Source: UBA6183 sp943372215 (lineage in GTDB: Bacteria > Bacteroidota > Bacteroidia > UKL13-3). Taken from it: a DNA stretch of 64,000 nucleotides. Location: assembly GCA_943372215.1 (NCBI GenBank), contig CALRXU020000001.1:1-64000 (forward strand). The letters run 5' to 3'. Below, piece after piece: positions 1 to 7,877 of the stretch (its first letter is position 1; every line of letters begins with the position of its first letter). Both the position numbers and the translations under genes were made by a program. The notes under the pieces were generated by a model. The model made no database searches, was not told the DNA's origin, and saw nothing but the letters and a program-made list of their open reading frames with translations.

Positions 1-171
1 ATGCTAGGCGCAGCAACAGCATACAACCTAAAGAAATGGCTTAACTTTAATCCTAAAAGAGTAAAAACAGGCGCAATGATGAAATTAAAGGAAGAATTTG
101 CAATGTTCAAAAACAACATAGCATGGCTTTTTCATCTTCGATTAGAAGCGCTCAAGAATGTTAACCCATAA
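1..171 (+). mobile_element. Transposase C-terminal end (IS1182-like DDE type), cut by window edge
   Basis: The frame is open from the first base to a TAA at 169-171, giving 56 residues. The opening stretch AATAYNLKKWL resembles the last helix of DDE transposases of the IS1182/IS5 type that are common in Bacteroidota, where an alanine-rich segment followed by NLKK sits near the C-terminus. No catalytic residues are visible because the rest of the gene lies left of the window, and the ATG at base 1 need not be the true start. Family assignment rests on this short similarity only. It marks the left block as an accessory region. Confidence 0.45.
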
Positions 172-258
172 AAACTGAACATAGAAAAAATCTACGCTCT
201 AATCGAATGTATAATGTGTTTGTTTTTGAAAAAAAAGAGTTGTGCAACAGCTACCCGT

Positions 259-267
259 GTTAGCGGT
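259..267 (-). repeat. ACCGCTAAC boundary motif, distal end of left cassette
   Basis: The plus strand reads GTTAGCGGT, just beyond the 3' end of the acetyltransferase gene. The same 9-mer lies inverted at 2199-2207 beside the start of the two-gene unit, and again at 20459-20467 before gajA. The two copies here bracket the cassette as an inverted pair. This could be a recombination-site core, but it does not match the canonical integron attC core exactly. Confidence 0.4.
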
Positions 268-272
268 AGTTC

Positions 273-776
273 TTAAACTCTTTCGTAATATGTAATTCCT
301 TTATCATTTTCTCCGTCATAGCTTTTACCTAGTTTTTTGAAGCCATTTTCTAAAAGAAACTTTTGGCTGCTTTTTATTGCTGTTGTCGAAAAGATAGTTC
401 CAGTTCGTGATTTCATTTGTTCAAGAAGATTGCTCTTTAATTCTTTGCTTATGCCATTCCTTCTATATTCTGGTTCTGTATAAGAATATCCGATTTCAAA
501 AGTTAAATCTTCAACGTTTCGATTAATTTCTGTCTTTTGAATGATGTCTGCGACATAATTTTGATTGGGTCTTTTGATGGAAGAAACGCCAATCAAACTG
601 TTTTTGTAGTAGCAAAATGCAAGTAATTCACAGTTCCTAATTCTGTCGATAAGTCCGTGCAACATTACTTTGCCTCCTTTTTTAACTTCTTCATAAAAGG
701 AAGAAATTTCCGTATCAGAACAGTTCTTAGGCTCTTTAACTTCTATTTTACAACTTTTCAGAATGTCGAGGTCCAT
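273..776 (-). CDS. GNAT-family N-acetyltransferase
   Basis: A 167-residue protein of the usual length for a single GNAT domain, which moves an acetyl group from acetyl-CoA to an amine; the substrate is unknown. The acetyl-CoA pyrophosphate-binding motif A is seen around residues 100-115 (EPEYRRNGISKEL, fitting RxxGxG/S). The following strand and a C-terminal LENGFKKLGKSY segment match GNAT motif B. The start is the ATG whose complement lies at 774-776. It is 10 bp downstream of the nuclease-like gene on the same strand, so the two are probably one transcript. In this context it may be cargo, or an antitoxin or toxin-type modifier; nothing in the sequence decides which. Confidence 0.75.
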   Translation of the reverse strand: MDLDILKSCKIEVKEPKNCSDTEISSFYEEVKKGGKVMLHGLIDRIRNCELLAFCYYKNSLIGVSSIKRPNQNYVADIIQKTEINRNVEDLTFEIGYSYTEPEYRRNGISKELKSNLLEQMKSRTGTIFSTTAIKSSQKFLLENGFKKLGKSYDGENDKGITYYERV

Positions 777-786
777 TTCGTAAGCG

Positions 787-2184
787 TTATTTAGGAAGTT
801 TTGGAAATACTACCACCTTTCCTAATTGATTGTGAATTGCGAGTCTGCATTGTTTTTTATATTGTTCATTGTTGTTTTCGGAAAGATATTTGGCGACAAT
901 GAATAGATCACTTGTCTTAACTAAGGCAATTTTTTCTCGCTCAGCTCCAGATTTACATTTCGCAGTGAAATCTAATTTTCTATTTTCCGGATTTATAAAT
1001 CTTTCTGGATTCCCAAATAAAATACCATAGGCTTTCTCCGTGACTTCTTCTCTCGCGAAGTCAGCATTTAAAGCATCCTGAAGTTGTCTAAATTTTGATA
1101 CGTCAATGTCTTTATTGTCCTTGCCCTCGCATTCACCTATGTACCTATAATTTTCTGGGCTAACAATAATTTGATCCATTTCCAACTGTCCATCGTCATA
1201 GTTTTCAGCCTTGTACCCAAGTAAATGTAGCGCTTTTGTTACGGCAATTTCAAGAGTTTTTCCATTTTCGAAAAGCAGGTCTTTTAAAGTAGTTTCATTC
1301 GCTAGCTCTTCCTTAAGAATTTCATTTTCTTTCTGAAGTTTAGAAATTGCTTCCGTGTTATTGATAATAGCTCCTGTTATTTCGATTTCCTTTTTGAGTT
1401 GAAATGTTTTTTCATTTATCCATTCTGGTGGTGGTGTTTTGTCAGAACTTTCTTTTAGCTTTTTATCAATTTCAACCAAGCAACTTACTAGGCTGTTGCC
1501 AAAAGCCAATCCTTTTTTAGTCCAATATTCCTTTTCTTTTCCCAATTTGTCTACTTTAAATTCAGTAAAATCAGCTTGTGAAAGTTTAAGTATCGGTAAA
1601 ACAACCATATGTCCCTTACCAATCTTAAAAACACTTCCTAGTATCTTAGTAGTGTCTTTCCCAGTATAGATTACTTGGGCTCCCTTCGTGTCTTCGATAT
1701 ATAGTTGATACTCTAAATGTTTGCTAAATGTCTTGTCGAAAGTGGTGAATAAATTTTCACCTGTAAATTTTAGATGTTTACCAGAAGCGTTTGTTATAGA
1801 ACCTATATTGATGGGTAGAAATTTATAATTGTCAAATGTTAAGGTGCTATATGTATGTTGTCCCTTTCGGGGAGATGAAACACTTTGCGCTAATTGAAAT
1901 TCTTCTTTGCGTGACAAAAAGATAAATGCTGTCTTTCCAGAATTTATTAAATCACGAAGTTCCTTTTGGAGATGAGACGATTTTTCTTGAAACCTTTTAG
2001 AGGGTTCAACATTATAACAACCCCCACCAGCTGAAAAAGAAACCCACTCTCCATTTGGTCTAATTGATTCGGGAGAAATCACAACTATGTCAGCATCCAT
2101 TAAGGAGAAATGTCCAGAGAAATCAATTTCATTTTCACCTTGTCCAGGAATTTCAAAGCCAATCGTTGATATTTGTTTTGTCAT
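787..2184 (-). CDS. Unknown protein: GATase/ThuA-like N-domain, coiled coil, PD-(D/E)XK-like nuclease C-domain
   Basis: 465 residues, not recognised as a named family. Residues 1-240 alternate strands and helices and contain DADIVVISPES and GKGHMVVLPILKL, which recall class I amidotransferase-like or ThuA-like folds. Residues 260-305 are charged and heptad-like, suggesting a coiled coil. Residues 310-380 look like a restriction-endonuclease core: a conserved Glu helix (GKTLEIAVTKALHLLGY), then an acidic residue in LEMDQIIV, then GECEGK, fitting D-x(n)-ExK. It lies directly upstream of the GNAT gene in a cassette bracketed by inverted 9-mers, next to a transposase end. A role in defence against foreign DNA is an inference from the nuclease-like core and context. 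No signal peptide is seen, so it is probably cytosolic. Confidence 0.55.
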   Translation of the reverse strand: MTKQISTIGFEIPGQGENEIDFSGHFSLMDADIVVISPESIRPNGEWVSFSAGGGCYNVEPSKRFQEKSSHLQKELRDLINSGKTAFIFLSRKEEFQLAQSVSSPRKGQHTYSTLTFDNYKFLPINIGSITNASGKHLKFTGENLFTTFDKTFSKHLEYQLYIEDTKGAQVIYTGKDTTKILGSVFKIGKGHMVVLPILKLSQADFTEFKVDKLGKEKEYWTKKGLAFGNSLVSCLVEIDKKLKESSDKTPPPEWINEKTFQLKKEIEITGAIINNTEAISKLQKENEILKEELANETTLKDLLFENGKTLEIAVTKALHLLGYKAENYDDGQLEMDQIIVSPENYRYIGECEGKDNKDIDVSKFRQLQDALNADFAREEVTEKAYGILFGNPERFINPENRKLDFTAKCKSGAEREKIALVKTSDLFIVAKYLSENNNEQYKKQCRLAIHNQLGKVVVFPKLPK

Positions 2185-2198
2185 ATTAGTAATGAATT

Positions 2199-2207
2199 AC
2201 CGCTAAC
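2199..2207 (+). repeat. ACCGCTAAC boundary motif, proximal end of left cassette
   Basis: This lies 15 bp upstream of the start codon of the nuclease-like gene (minus strand). It is in inverted orientation to the copy at 259-267, so the pair brackets the two-gene unit. The same word occurs at 20459-20467 before gajA. Confidence 0.4.
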
Positions 2208-2281
2208 TTGTTTATATGGATGCATTTTGCATACTTTTGTTTTACAGGAAATGTAGCCCCCTGCTTTATATGCATGGGTAA

Positions 2282-2369
2282 ATTCCCCTTACTTCAAACC
2301 TACCGCAAACCTCATTTTTAAACAATAGGGAAAACCCCTTTTTTTTTAAGGAAAACACTCTTTTTTCAA
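2282..2369 (-). repeat. ~88-bp dispersed repeat, copy 1, upstream of accessory unit
   Basis: Read on the minus strand, this segment aligns over about 88 bp with 18775-18866 on the plus strand, with small indels. Shared blocks include GAAAAAAGAGTGTTTTCC, a run of A followed by GGGGTTTT, and GGTAGGTTTG near the end. In both places it points toward an accessory gene and follows an unrelated chromosomal gene. It may be a promoter or leader, a recombination scar or a small repeat family. No coding potential is seen. Confidence 0.6.
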
Positions 2370-2443
2370 GAAAAACGTTGTTTGGTTGCTAAAATGTTTT
2401 CGGGGAAGGGTAAGCGGCTGCCTAATCAGTGTACCATTGCGGT

Positions 2444-2893
2444 TTAAGCATTGCTGATGACCAAGCCTTCATGGGCAAGTTCAATCCACTCCACCGCAAC
2501 TTCATTTCCATCAGATTTTAAATCGGCTTCCTCCATTTTGGTTACCCACGCATTTTGCAAGGTCCATGTCATGGTTGGTCGTCCTGCCTCATCCAGCAAC
2601 TTAATCACAACCGTTGACCGTTGAATGGTATTCATTTTTATAGCAGAATACCAAGTAAAGAACGCGTTGTCTTTCACGAATATCCCCTTTTTTAATGTTA
2701 CCTTTCCAACTTTGGCTATGCCGGGCATTTTTATGGTGGAAAACTGCTTAGAATTGCCATCTCTGTATTCAATTACCTGTGTTTCGGTTTCCAATCCGGA
2801 AACCTCCTGAAACGGATAATCCCTTCCATTGATATTAACCGCAAAATAAAATTTGGGCAAGGGCCATGTGTTATTGCTTATTTCTTGTGACAT
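2444..2893 (-). CDS. Phage/eCIS-type tail tube protein (T4 gp19-like, Afp1/Pvc1 family)
   Basis: 149 residues, the usual length of the inner-tube subunit of contractile tails (Phage_T4_gp19 family). Recognisable family blocks are WPLPKFYFAVNI, FQEVSGLETETQVIEYRDG, IKMPGIAKVGKVTLKKG, WTLQNAW and EWIELAHEGL. In contractile injection systems this protein stacks into the tube sheathed by the contractile protein. Here no sheath, baseplate, spike or ATPase gene lies on either side: the neighbours are a DinB protein and accessory genes. It is therefore an orphan copy in this window. It may be expressed with a system elsewhere in the genome, or be a domesticated remnant. Family assignment is strong; role in this position is unknown. 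Confidence 0.85.
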   Translation of the reverse strand: MSQEISNNTWPLPKFYFAVNINGRDYPFQEVSGLETETQVIEYRDGNSKQFSTIKMPGIAKVGKVTLKKGIFVKDNAFFTWYSAIKMNTIQRSTVVIKLLDEAGRPTMTWTLQNAWVTKMEEADLKSDGNEVAVEWIELAHEGLVISNA

Positions 2894-2987
2894 ATTGGTT
2901 GTGTTTAATTGTCCTGAATTGGTTTACTTTTCATGCGGATGTCGCACGCCTGCATCCTTTTTATAGGTATCTAAGATAAATAAAATA

Positions 2988-3464
2988 TTACACGCGATGA
3001 AGAAAATGAGCAATTTGCCTCCTGTGCCGTAATACATGCACAATGGCGTGTTCCATCAACTGTTCCGCATCATACTGCTGGCCCCACAACACTTTTATCT
3101 TTTTTGCAGCATCCAGTTCTTCGATTTGCACATTTGGGTATTGCTCAAAAAAGGCATAGCCATACCCATACATATTCTCCAACTCCTGCACATAAGCGGA
3201 TGCATCAGGCAACAATATCCGCTCTTTGCGAACCGAGTTTATGCCATAGGCATTTTCCATGGCTACGATATAATTATAACCCGAGGCCACCACATGGGTT
3301 AACACGCGTTGAATAGACACACAGTCTTGGTCCGTGGTGTTGGTATCCCTTATTGTTGTTAATGCCTTATCGTTCAGCGGAGCAATGATGGAGATTAACT
3401 CATCAATGGCTTTTTTGTATTCATCTAATAATGCCAACTTGGCCCCTTCCGGTTTAATTTTCAT
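2988..3464 (-). CDS. DinB-family protein
   Basis: 158 residues, the normal length of the DinB/YfiT four-helix fold, which holds a metal ion by three histidines. Histidines in suitable places are LTHVVASGYNY (helix 2) and HAIVHVLRHRRQI (helix 4). These proteins are often thiol-dependent transferases or hydrolases, but the reaction here cannot be named. The start ATG has its complement at 3462-3464. The gene lies 18 bp downstream of the exported EreA/ChaN-like gene and probably shares its transcript. A second DinB gene occurs at 6185. Confidence 0.75.
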   Translation of the reverse strand: MKIKPEGAKLALLDEYKKAIDELISIIAPLNDKALTTIRDTNTTDQDCVSIQRVLTHVVASGYNYIVAMENAYGINSVRKERILLPDASAYVQELENMYGYGYAFFEQYPNVQIEELDAAKKIKVLWGQQYDAEQLMEHAIVHVLRHRRQIAHFLHRV

Positions 3465-3482
3465 TGCTAGTTATTACTTGTT

Positions 3483-4676
3483 TTATTTGATTTCAATCAG
3501 TTGCTTGTCCCCTTGCGCATTCACCACTTCCACCACCTGCTTCTTGTTTTTTAACAACACCGATGCCACTTGGTCTGTTCCCGATTTTAATTCCACCACA
3601 TCAATAGGCACAGCAACTTTCCTATCGTCAGAGGCAAGGTACACTTTAAGCAAACAAGGAAAAGTAATCTTCACTTTACTTCCCAGCAACTCCAATCGGG
3701 TATTGTTGGTAACTAACCAGTGTGGCCTGCCCATCACATACTCGGTATTGGGGTGGTAAATGTTGCAATCAATTGCTTTGGGATATGAGGCGCGATTAAA
3801 ATATTGATTGGCACTATCAACAAACACTACCGACTGATTGCCGCTCATGAGTTTTCGGTACCGACTGCCAACCAAGATGTATTCAGCCAATGCTGTTTGG
3901 TCAACGGTAAACGGATTGATACCGGTAAGTTGTTTCAATTGTCCGGCCATGGGTAACCCCATAAAATTCCTGAGGGTATCTTCGGCAGCATGGTCATAAC
4001 CGCAATAAATAATAAACTTTGCCGATGGGTGTTTATCCATCATGGCTTTTATATTTAATGCCTGCGATTTTTCCCTGCCCATAGCCTTTTGCGCACTATC
4101 CTCAAACTTTTGCTCATACGGAAAAACGTGCAGGCCATTTTTTATGGCTGCTCTAATCAAGTTACCAAAACTTGGCTCTTGGGTGTAAAACCCTGTGCTG
4201 ATAATTGGGTAGGTGCGTTGCTGCAATAACGTATCCTCATAACCCAACGCTTCCATTCCAATAAAGGTATAACCCATGTTAACCAAATCAGGTAATAAGC
4301 TTGACAAATACGCCCGATGAAGGGAAGAATAATGAGCCTCATTGATGATGAACACGCGGGTTGCCGAGGCTTCTTTTAAAATAGCAGCCCTTGCATCAAC
4401 CGCACGGTAAGGTTTAAAAAAAGCAATTTGCTCATCACTTGGCTCTGATGCCTTTGCCGAGGGATACTGTTGTTCTTTTACTACAATGGCCTGTTTATAA
4501 TTACCAATAAAGGAATAATTCCACGATGCCGTTTGGTATTTGTACCCATTGGAATCTTTTGCCAACAAACTATCAATTTGGTGGCTCAAATAATAAGGGT
4601 GTTGCGCCATTAAGTATAACGGACCTATACACAGCATTAAAAGCAGGATCAGTGATGATGTTGTTGTTTCACGCAT
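3483..4676 (-). CDS. Exported EreA/ChaN-like hydrolase-fold protein
   Basis: 397 residues beginning with a signal peptide (hydrophobic LILLLMLCIGPLYLMA, cleavage likely before QHPYY). Residues around 105-145 read RVFIINEAHYSSLHRAYL and GYTFIGMEALG. These fit the GExHG/H-containing first strands of the erythromycin-esterase and ChaN/TIKI-like superfamily, with conserved Glu and His after a beta strand. IIYCGYDHAAED near residue 220 supplies a second histidine. The C-terminal 100 residues have no recognisable domain. The protein should be periplasmic or surface-exposed. The substrate is unknown; haem binding (as in ChaN) or ester/peptide hydrolysis are both possible. Confidence 0.55.
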   Translation of the reverse strand: MRETTTSSLILLLMLCIGPLYLMAQHPYYLSHQIDSLLAKDSNGYKYQTASWNYSFIGNYKQAIVVKEQQYPSAKASEPSDEQIAFFKPYRAVDARAAILKEASATRVFIINEAHYSSLHRAYLSSLLPDLVNMGYTFIGMEALGYEDTLLQQRTYPIISTGFYTQEPSFGNLIRAAIKNGLHVFPYEQKFEDSAQKAMGREKSQALNIKAMMDKHPSAKFIIYCGYDHAAEDTLRNFMGLPMAGQLKQLTGINPFTVDQTALAEYILVGSRYRKLMSGNQSVVFVDSANQYFNRASYPKAIDCNIYHPNTEYVMGRPHWLVTNNTRLELLGSKVKITFPCLLKVYLASDDRKVAVPIDVVELKSGTDQVASVLLKNKKQVVEVVNAQGDKQLIEIK

Positions 4677-4816
4677 AACTCATGTGTTGATTACGGCATA
4701 CCATCACGTACACCAAGTGAGTCGGGTAAATTTACTTGTTTTGCGCTAAAAAAACACATGCCCCAATAAATGAACTCACCGCTTTTACCGAATATGAATG
4801 CGATTTTGTAGTGAGG

Positions 4817-5446
4817 TTAACGGTAAATCCACATCAACACTGGCTTTTTACTGGCCTTTAATAATGGGTCAACTTGTTTAAAACTGTTATTGGAAAGAAT
4901 TGGACAGCCCCACCCCTCGGGAGTTCCTCTTGGATATACTTCCTCGTCAGAAACAGCTTCCCACGAATGAAACACCACATAACGACTTTTGGCATTGCTA
5001 TTGGTGGCCTCCAAACCATGCAACACATATTTAATGCGCACTCCCCAATCACTGGGTGCCCGCTCCCCTATTTTATATTTACCAAGAGAAGAACAATGGC
5101 TTCCATCCACATTGCTAAACTTAGGATTATCTTTTGAATAATCGTTATTCCAAGGGTTATCGCAACTTCCATGACCCACCAAAAATGCATGCGTGATGGT
5201 GTCCTTTTTAAAGTCCCAAACCATAAAACGCTTGATGCCTGAGTGCAGGCTCATGTCAATTAAAATGCAAAAGTTGGTACTGAACTTTTTAGCCTTGCAA
5301 AAGGCCAGTGCTTGTTTAGCCTTAGCTTTTGTTGCTTGCACATTTATTGAGGGTCTTTTTTCAGAGGCTTTTTCTGTAGCTGAAGTATTGCAATCAACCA
5401 GACCCATAACCAAAATAACTATTGTGATAAAACGGACCAACACCAT
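4817..5446 (-). CDS. L,D-transpeptidase-like (YkuD_2) murein-modifying protein
   Basis: 209 residues. The N-terminus is hydrophobic with LVDC at residues 16-19, a possible but non-canonical lipobox (Asp at -1). The catalytic module shows the features of the YkuD_2 family: FCILIDMSLHSG, FLVGHGSC, a long loop with YVVFHSWEA, and the catalytic stretch GTPEGWGCPILSN, where the Cys is the nucleophile and the upstream His its partner. Such proteins act on peptidoglycan peptide stems at the outer side of the inner membrane. It is monocistronic; the next gene upstream diverges (TetR at 5543). No transmembrane segments follow the N-terminal one. Confidence 0.75.
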   Translation of the reverse strand: MVLVRFITIVILVMGLVDCNTSATEKASEKRPSINVQATKAKAKQALAFCKAKKFSTNFCILIDMSLHSGIKRFMVWDFKKDTITHAFLVGHGSCDNPWNNDYSKDNPKFSNVDGSHCSSLGKYKIGERAPSDWGVRIKYVLHGLEATNSNAKSRYVVFHSWEAVSDEEVYPRGTPEGWGCPILSNNSFKQVDPLLKASKKPVLMWIYR

Positions 5447-5496
5447 ATTGCATTAATGAACGTAATGGGATAGAAATAATTGTTTTCCACAAAAAT

Positions 5497-5510
5497 ATAC
5501 CGATTGGTAT
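5497..5510. promoter_or_regulatory. Palindromic TetR operator 1
   Basis: ATACCGATTGGTAT is a near-perfect palindrome of the kind bound by TetR-family repressors. It lies just upstream of a -7 element (TATATTTG, 5518-5525) and 32 bp before the TetR start codon. Its exact reverse complement occurs at 6154-6167 before the DinB gene, so the regulator likely controls both itself and the downstream genes. Confidence 0.8.
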
Positions 5511-5517
5511 TTTTAAT

Positions 5518-5525
5518 TATATTTG
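5518..5525 (+). promoter_or_regulatory. -7 promoter element TATATTTG of the TetR gene
   Basis: This is a perfect match to the Bacteroidota -7 consensus TAnnTTTG, 17 bp before the ATG at 5543. Operator 1 lies directly upstream, inside the space between -7 and the expected -33 site, so a bound repressor would block sigma factor. No clear -33 TTTG is seen. Confidence 0.6.
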
Positions 5526-5542
5526 CTTCGTAAATAAATTAC

Positions 5543-6136
5543 ATGACCTCAAAAGCAGAACGCACCAAACAATTCATTATTGAAAAAACAGCTCCCATTT
5601 TTAATACCAAAGGGTATGCGGGAACCTCTTTAAACGATATGATAACAGCTACGGGATTAACCAAAGGCAGCATCTATGGCAATTTTGCAAACAAAGATGA
5701 CGTGGCAATTGCAGCTTTTGACTACAACTTTCGTTTGGTGATTGCATACATCAAAAGTCAAATGGATAAACACCCATTGTATATTGATAAGTTATTGGTT
5801 TATCCGACAACATACCGCAACTACTACAAGTTGCCATTTTTAAGCCAAGGTTGCCCCGTTGCCAATACCTCAACGGAAGCTGATGATACGCATCCAGCCT
5901 TAAAAGAAAAAGCCAATGCTGCCATTGGTTACTGGAGAAATGCCGTTGAAAAACAACTCAAGGCGGGTATAAAAAGCGGAGAAATTAATGCAGCAACCAA
6001 TATTGTAGAAGTGTGCGGGGTAATAACGGCATTGATACAAGGAGCTGTATTACACGCCAAAACCTCAGGTAAAATGACCTACTTGAATGCTTCAATGGAT
6101 TACCTAGAAAATTTTATTAAAAACTTAAAAAACTAA
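5543..6136 (+). CDS. TetR/AcrR-family transcriptional repressor
   Basis: 197 residues, the usual TetR length. The N-terminal helix-turn-helix is clear: IIEKTAPIFNTKGYAGTSLNDM, then TGLTKGSIYGNFANKDDV around residues 33-50 (recognition helix GSIYGNF). The C-terminal ligand domain includes SQGCPVANTSTEADDTHP, resembling the TetR_C subgroup with a GC(P/L) motif near an effector pocket. Two identical operators (5497-5510 and 6154-6167) bracket the gene. This suggests autoregulation and control of the following DinB, thiolase and thioesterase genes, which run in the same direction. The effector is not known; fatty-acyl or thiol-reactive compounds would fit the neighbours but this is inference. Confidence 0.9.
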   Translation: MTSKAERTKQFIIEKTAPIFNTKGYAGTSLNDMITATGLTKGSIYGNFANKDDVAIAAFDYNFRLVIAYIKSQMDKHPLYIDKLLVYPTTYRNYYKLPFLSQGCPVANTSTEADDTHPALKEKANAAIGYWRNAVEKQLKAGIKSGEINAATNIVEVCGVITALIQGAVLHAKTSGKMTYLNASMDYLENFIKNLKN

Positions 6137-6153
6137 TTTTTTTATTCAAAAAT

Positions 6154-6167
6154 ATACCAATCGGTAT
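6154..6167. promoter_or_regulatory. Palindromic TetR operator 2
   Basis: ATACCAATCGGTAT is the exact reverse complement of operator 1. It lies 17 bp upstream of the DinB start at 6185 and 17 bp after the TetR stop codon, so the downstream genes can be controlled separately from the regulator. Confidence 0.8.
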
Positions 6168-6184
6168 ATTCAAAATATTACACC

Positions 6185-6682
6185 ATGGAAATAAATAATG
6201 TAGATTCATTTCTTGCATACTATGAAAAAACAAGGCAAATCACTACCAAAGTGGTTGAGGTTATTCCGCCTGAACAAATAAACTGGACGTACCTACCTGG
6301 CAAATTTACTTTGGCTGATATGTTGAGGCACATTGCCGCCATTGAAAGAAACCTGTTTGCAGAGGTACTACTCAACAACCGTTCTGTTTACAAAGGTTGC
6401 GGCCCTGAGTTGGCTGATGGTTACGAAAACATTATCGCTTACTTCCATGAAATGCATAGCCAATCCATGCAAATTTTTAGCACCTTAACCAACAACGACC
6501 TTCAACGAAAAATTACCGCTTTGAATGGCAAACCAACATCCATCGGCCATTTTTTAAGAGCCATGCTGGTGCATGAAATACACCATAGGGGTGCGCTCTG
6601 CATTTACCTCAATTTATTAAACATCAGCACTCCGCCCATTATTGGATTAAAAGAAGAAGATGTTATTCAACTCAGTAAATAA
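6185..6682 (+). CDS. DinB-family metalloprotein under TetR operator
   Basis: 165 residues with DinB-fold histidines in DMLRHIAAIERN (helix 2) and MLVHEIHHRGALCIYL (helix 4), giving the His triad that binds a divalent metal. This subgroup is often annotated as a damage-inducible or thiol-transferase-like protein, and the exact reaction is not predictable. It begins 17 bp after operator 2, so it should be derepressed when the TetR protein releases DNA. The stop codon is only 7 bp before the thiolase ATG at 6690, indicating an operon DinB-thiolase-thioesterase. Confidence 0.8.
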   Translation: MEINNVDSFLAYYEKTRQITTKVVEVIPPEQINWTYLPGKFTLADMLRHIAAIERNLFAEVLLNNRSVYKGCGPELADGYENIIAYFHEMHSQSMQIFSTLTNNDLQRKITALNGKPTSIGHFLRAMLVHEIHHRGALCIYLNLLNISTPPIIGLKEEDVIQLSK

Positions 6683-6689
6683 TTACCAC

Positions 6690-7873
6690 ATGAAAGAAGT
6701 TTTTATTGTATCCGCCAAACGCACTCCCATCGGAGGTTTCTTAGGCAGCCTGTCTGATTTTTCAGCAACCGCTTTAGGAGCGTTGGTTATTGAAGACGCT
6801 TATGTTTCAGCAGGTGTTCAGCCGGAACACATCCAATCTGTTTACATGGGCAATGTACTATCAGCCAATTTAGGACAAGCACCAGCAAGGCAGGCCGCAA
6901 AATTTGCGGGTATTCCTGATGAAACCGACAGCACCACGGTAAACAAGGTATGCGCATCCGGCATTAAAGCCACCATGTTGGGCGACAACAAATACAATTG
7001 GGTTTAGAACACCTGGTTATAACAGGTGGCATGGAGAGCATGAGTAACGTCCCGCATTATGCACCGCTGCGTAAGCCCACCAAACTTGGTGACGAAACCT
7101 TTGCCGATGGGTTGCTTAAAGATGGGCTAACCGATGTTTACCACCACATTCACATGGGCAAAGCTGCGGAGTTGTGCGTAACAAAATATGGCTTATCCCG
7201 AGAGCAACAAGACGAGTTTGCACTGGCATCCTATGCCAAAGCAACAGCAGCAACTAAACAAGGTAAGTTTGTAAATGAAATTACCCCAATAAAAATTAAA
7301 CAAAAAAGTGGTGAAATATTGTTGCAAGAGGATGAAGACATTTATAAAGTAATCCCCGAAAAAGTGGCTCAACTAAAACCCATTTTTGAACCCAATGGAA
7401 CCATTACCGCTGCCAATGCCAGCAACCTGAATGATGGAGCATCAGCGTTGTTATTGGCCTCAGCGGAAGCCGTAAAACAATACGGATTAAAGCCCTTGGC
7501 AAAAATTATAGGTTATGCTGATGCCGCCCAGGCTCCAGAATGGTTTACCACAGCTCCAGCTTTGGCTATTCCTAAAGCGTTGGCCCAAGCAAAACTTACC
7601 ATTGGCGATATTGATTACGTTGAAATTAATGAGGCTTATGCAGCCGTAGTATTGGCCAATCAACAGTTATTGAATTTAGATGCAACTAGAATAAATGTGT
7701 ATGGAGGAGCGGTTGCTATGGGACATCCTTTAGGTGCATCTGGTGCTCGCATTATTTGCACCCTGCTTTCTGTATTAAAACAAGAAGGTGGAAGATATGG
7801 CGTAGCTGCCATTTGTAACGGAGGAGGTGGAGCCTCAGCCATTGTTATTGAAAACATCAACTCATCAATTTAA
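6690..7873 (+). pseudogene. Acetyl-CoA C-acetyltransferase (thiolase), frameshifted
   Basis: Two frames together encode a full-length thiolase of about 394 residues. The N-terminal part (6690-7007) carries MKEVFIVSAKRTPIGGF and the acyl-accepting Cys88 in VNKVCASG. After a run of three G at about 6980 the frame is lost and a stop comes at 7005-7007. The second frame continues with QIQLGLEHLVITGGMESM, which directly follows in intact thiolases, then GGAVAMGHPLGASGAR (catalytic His) and AICNGGGGAS (second catalytic Cys). Restoring one G in the run (GGG to GGGG) reconnects the frames. It would catalyse thiolytic cleavage or Claisen condensation of acyl-CoA in fatty-acid oxidation or ketone metabolism. 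All active-site residues are intact, so either a very recent mutation or a homopolymer sequencing error is likely. Confidence 0.85.
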
Positions 7874-7877
7874 TCAT

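Noticed and set aside
6975..6985. Programmed frameshift in the thiolase
   Set aside because: No slippery heptamer or downstream structure of the usual kind; a lost G in a G run is simpler.
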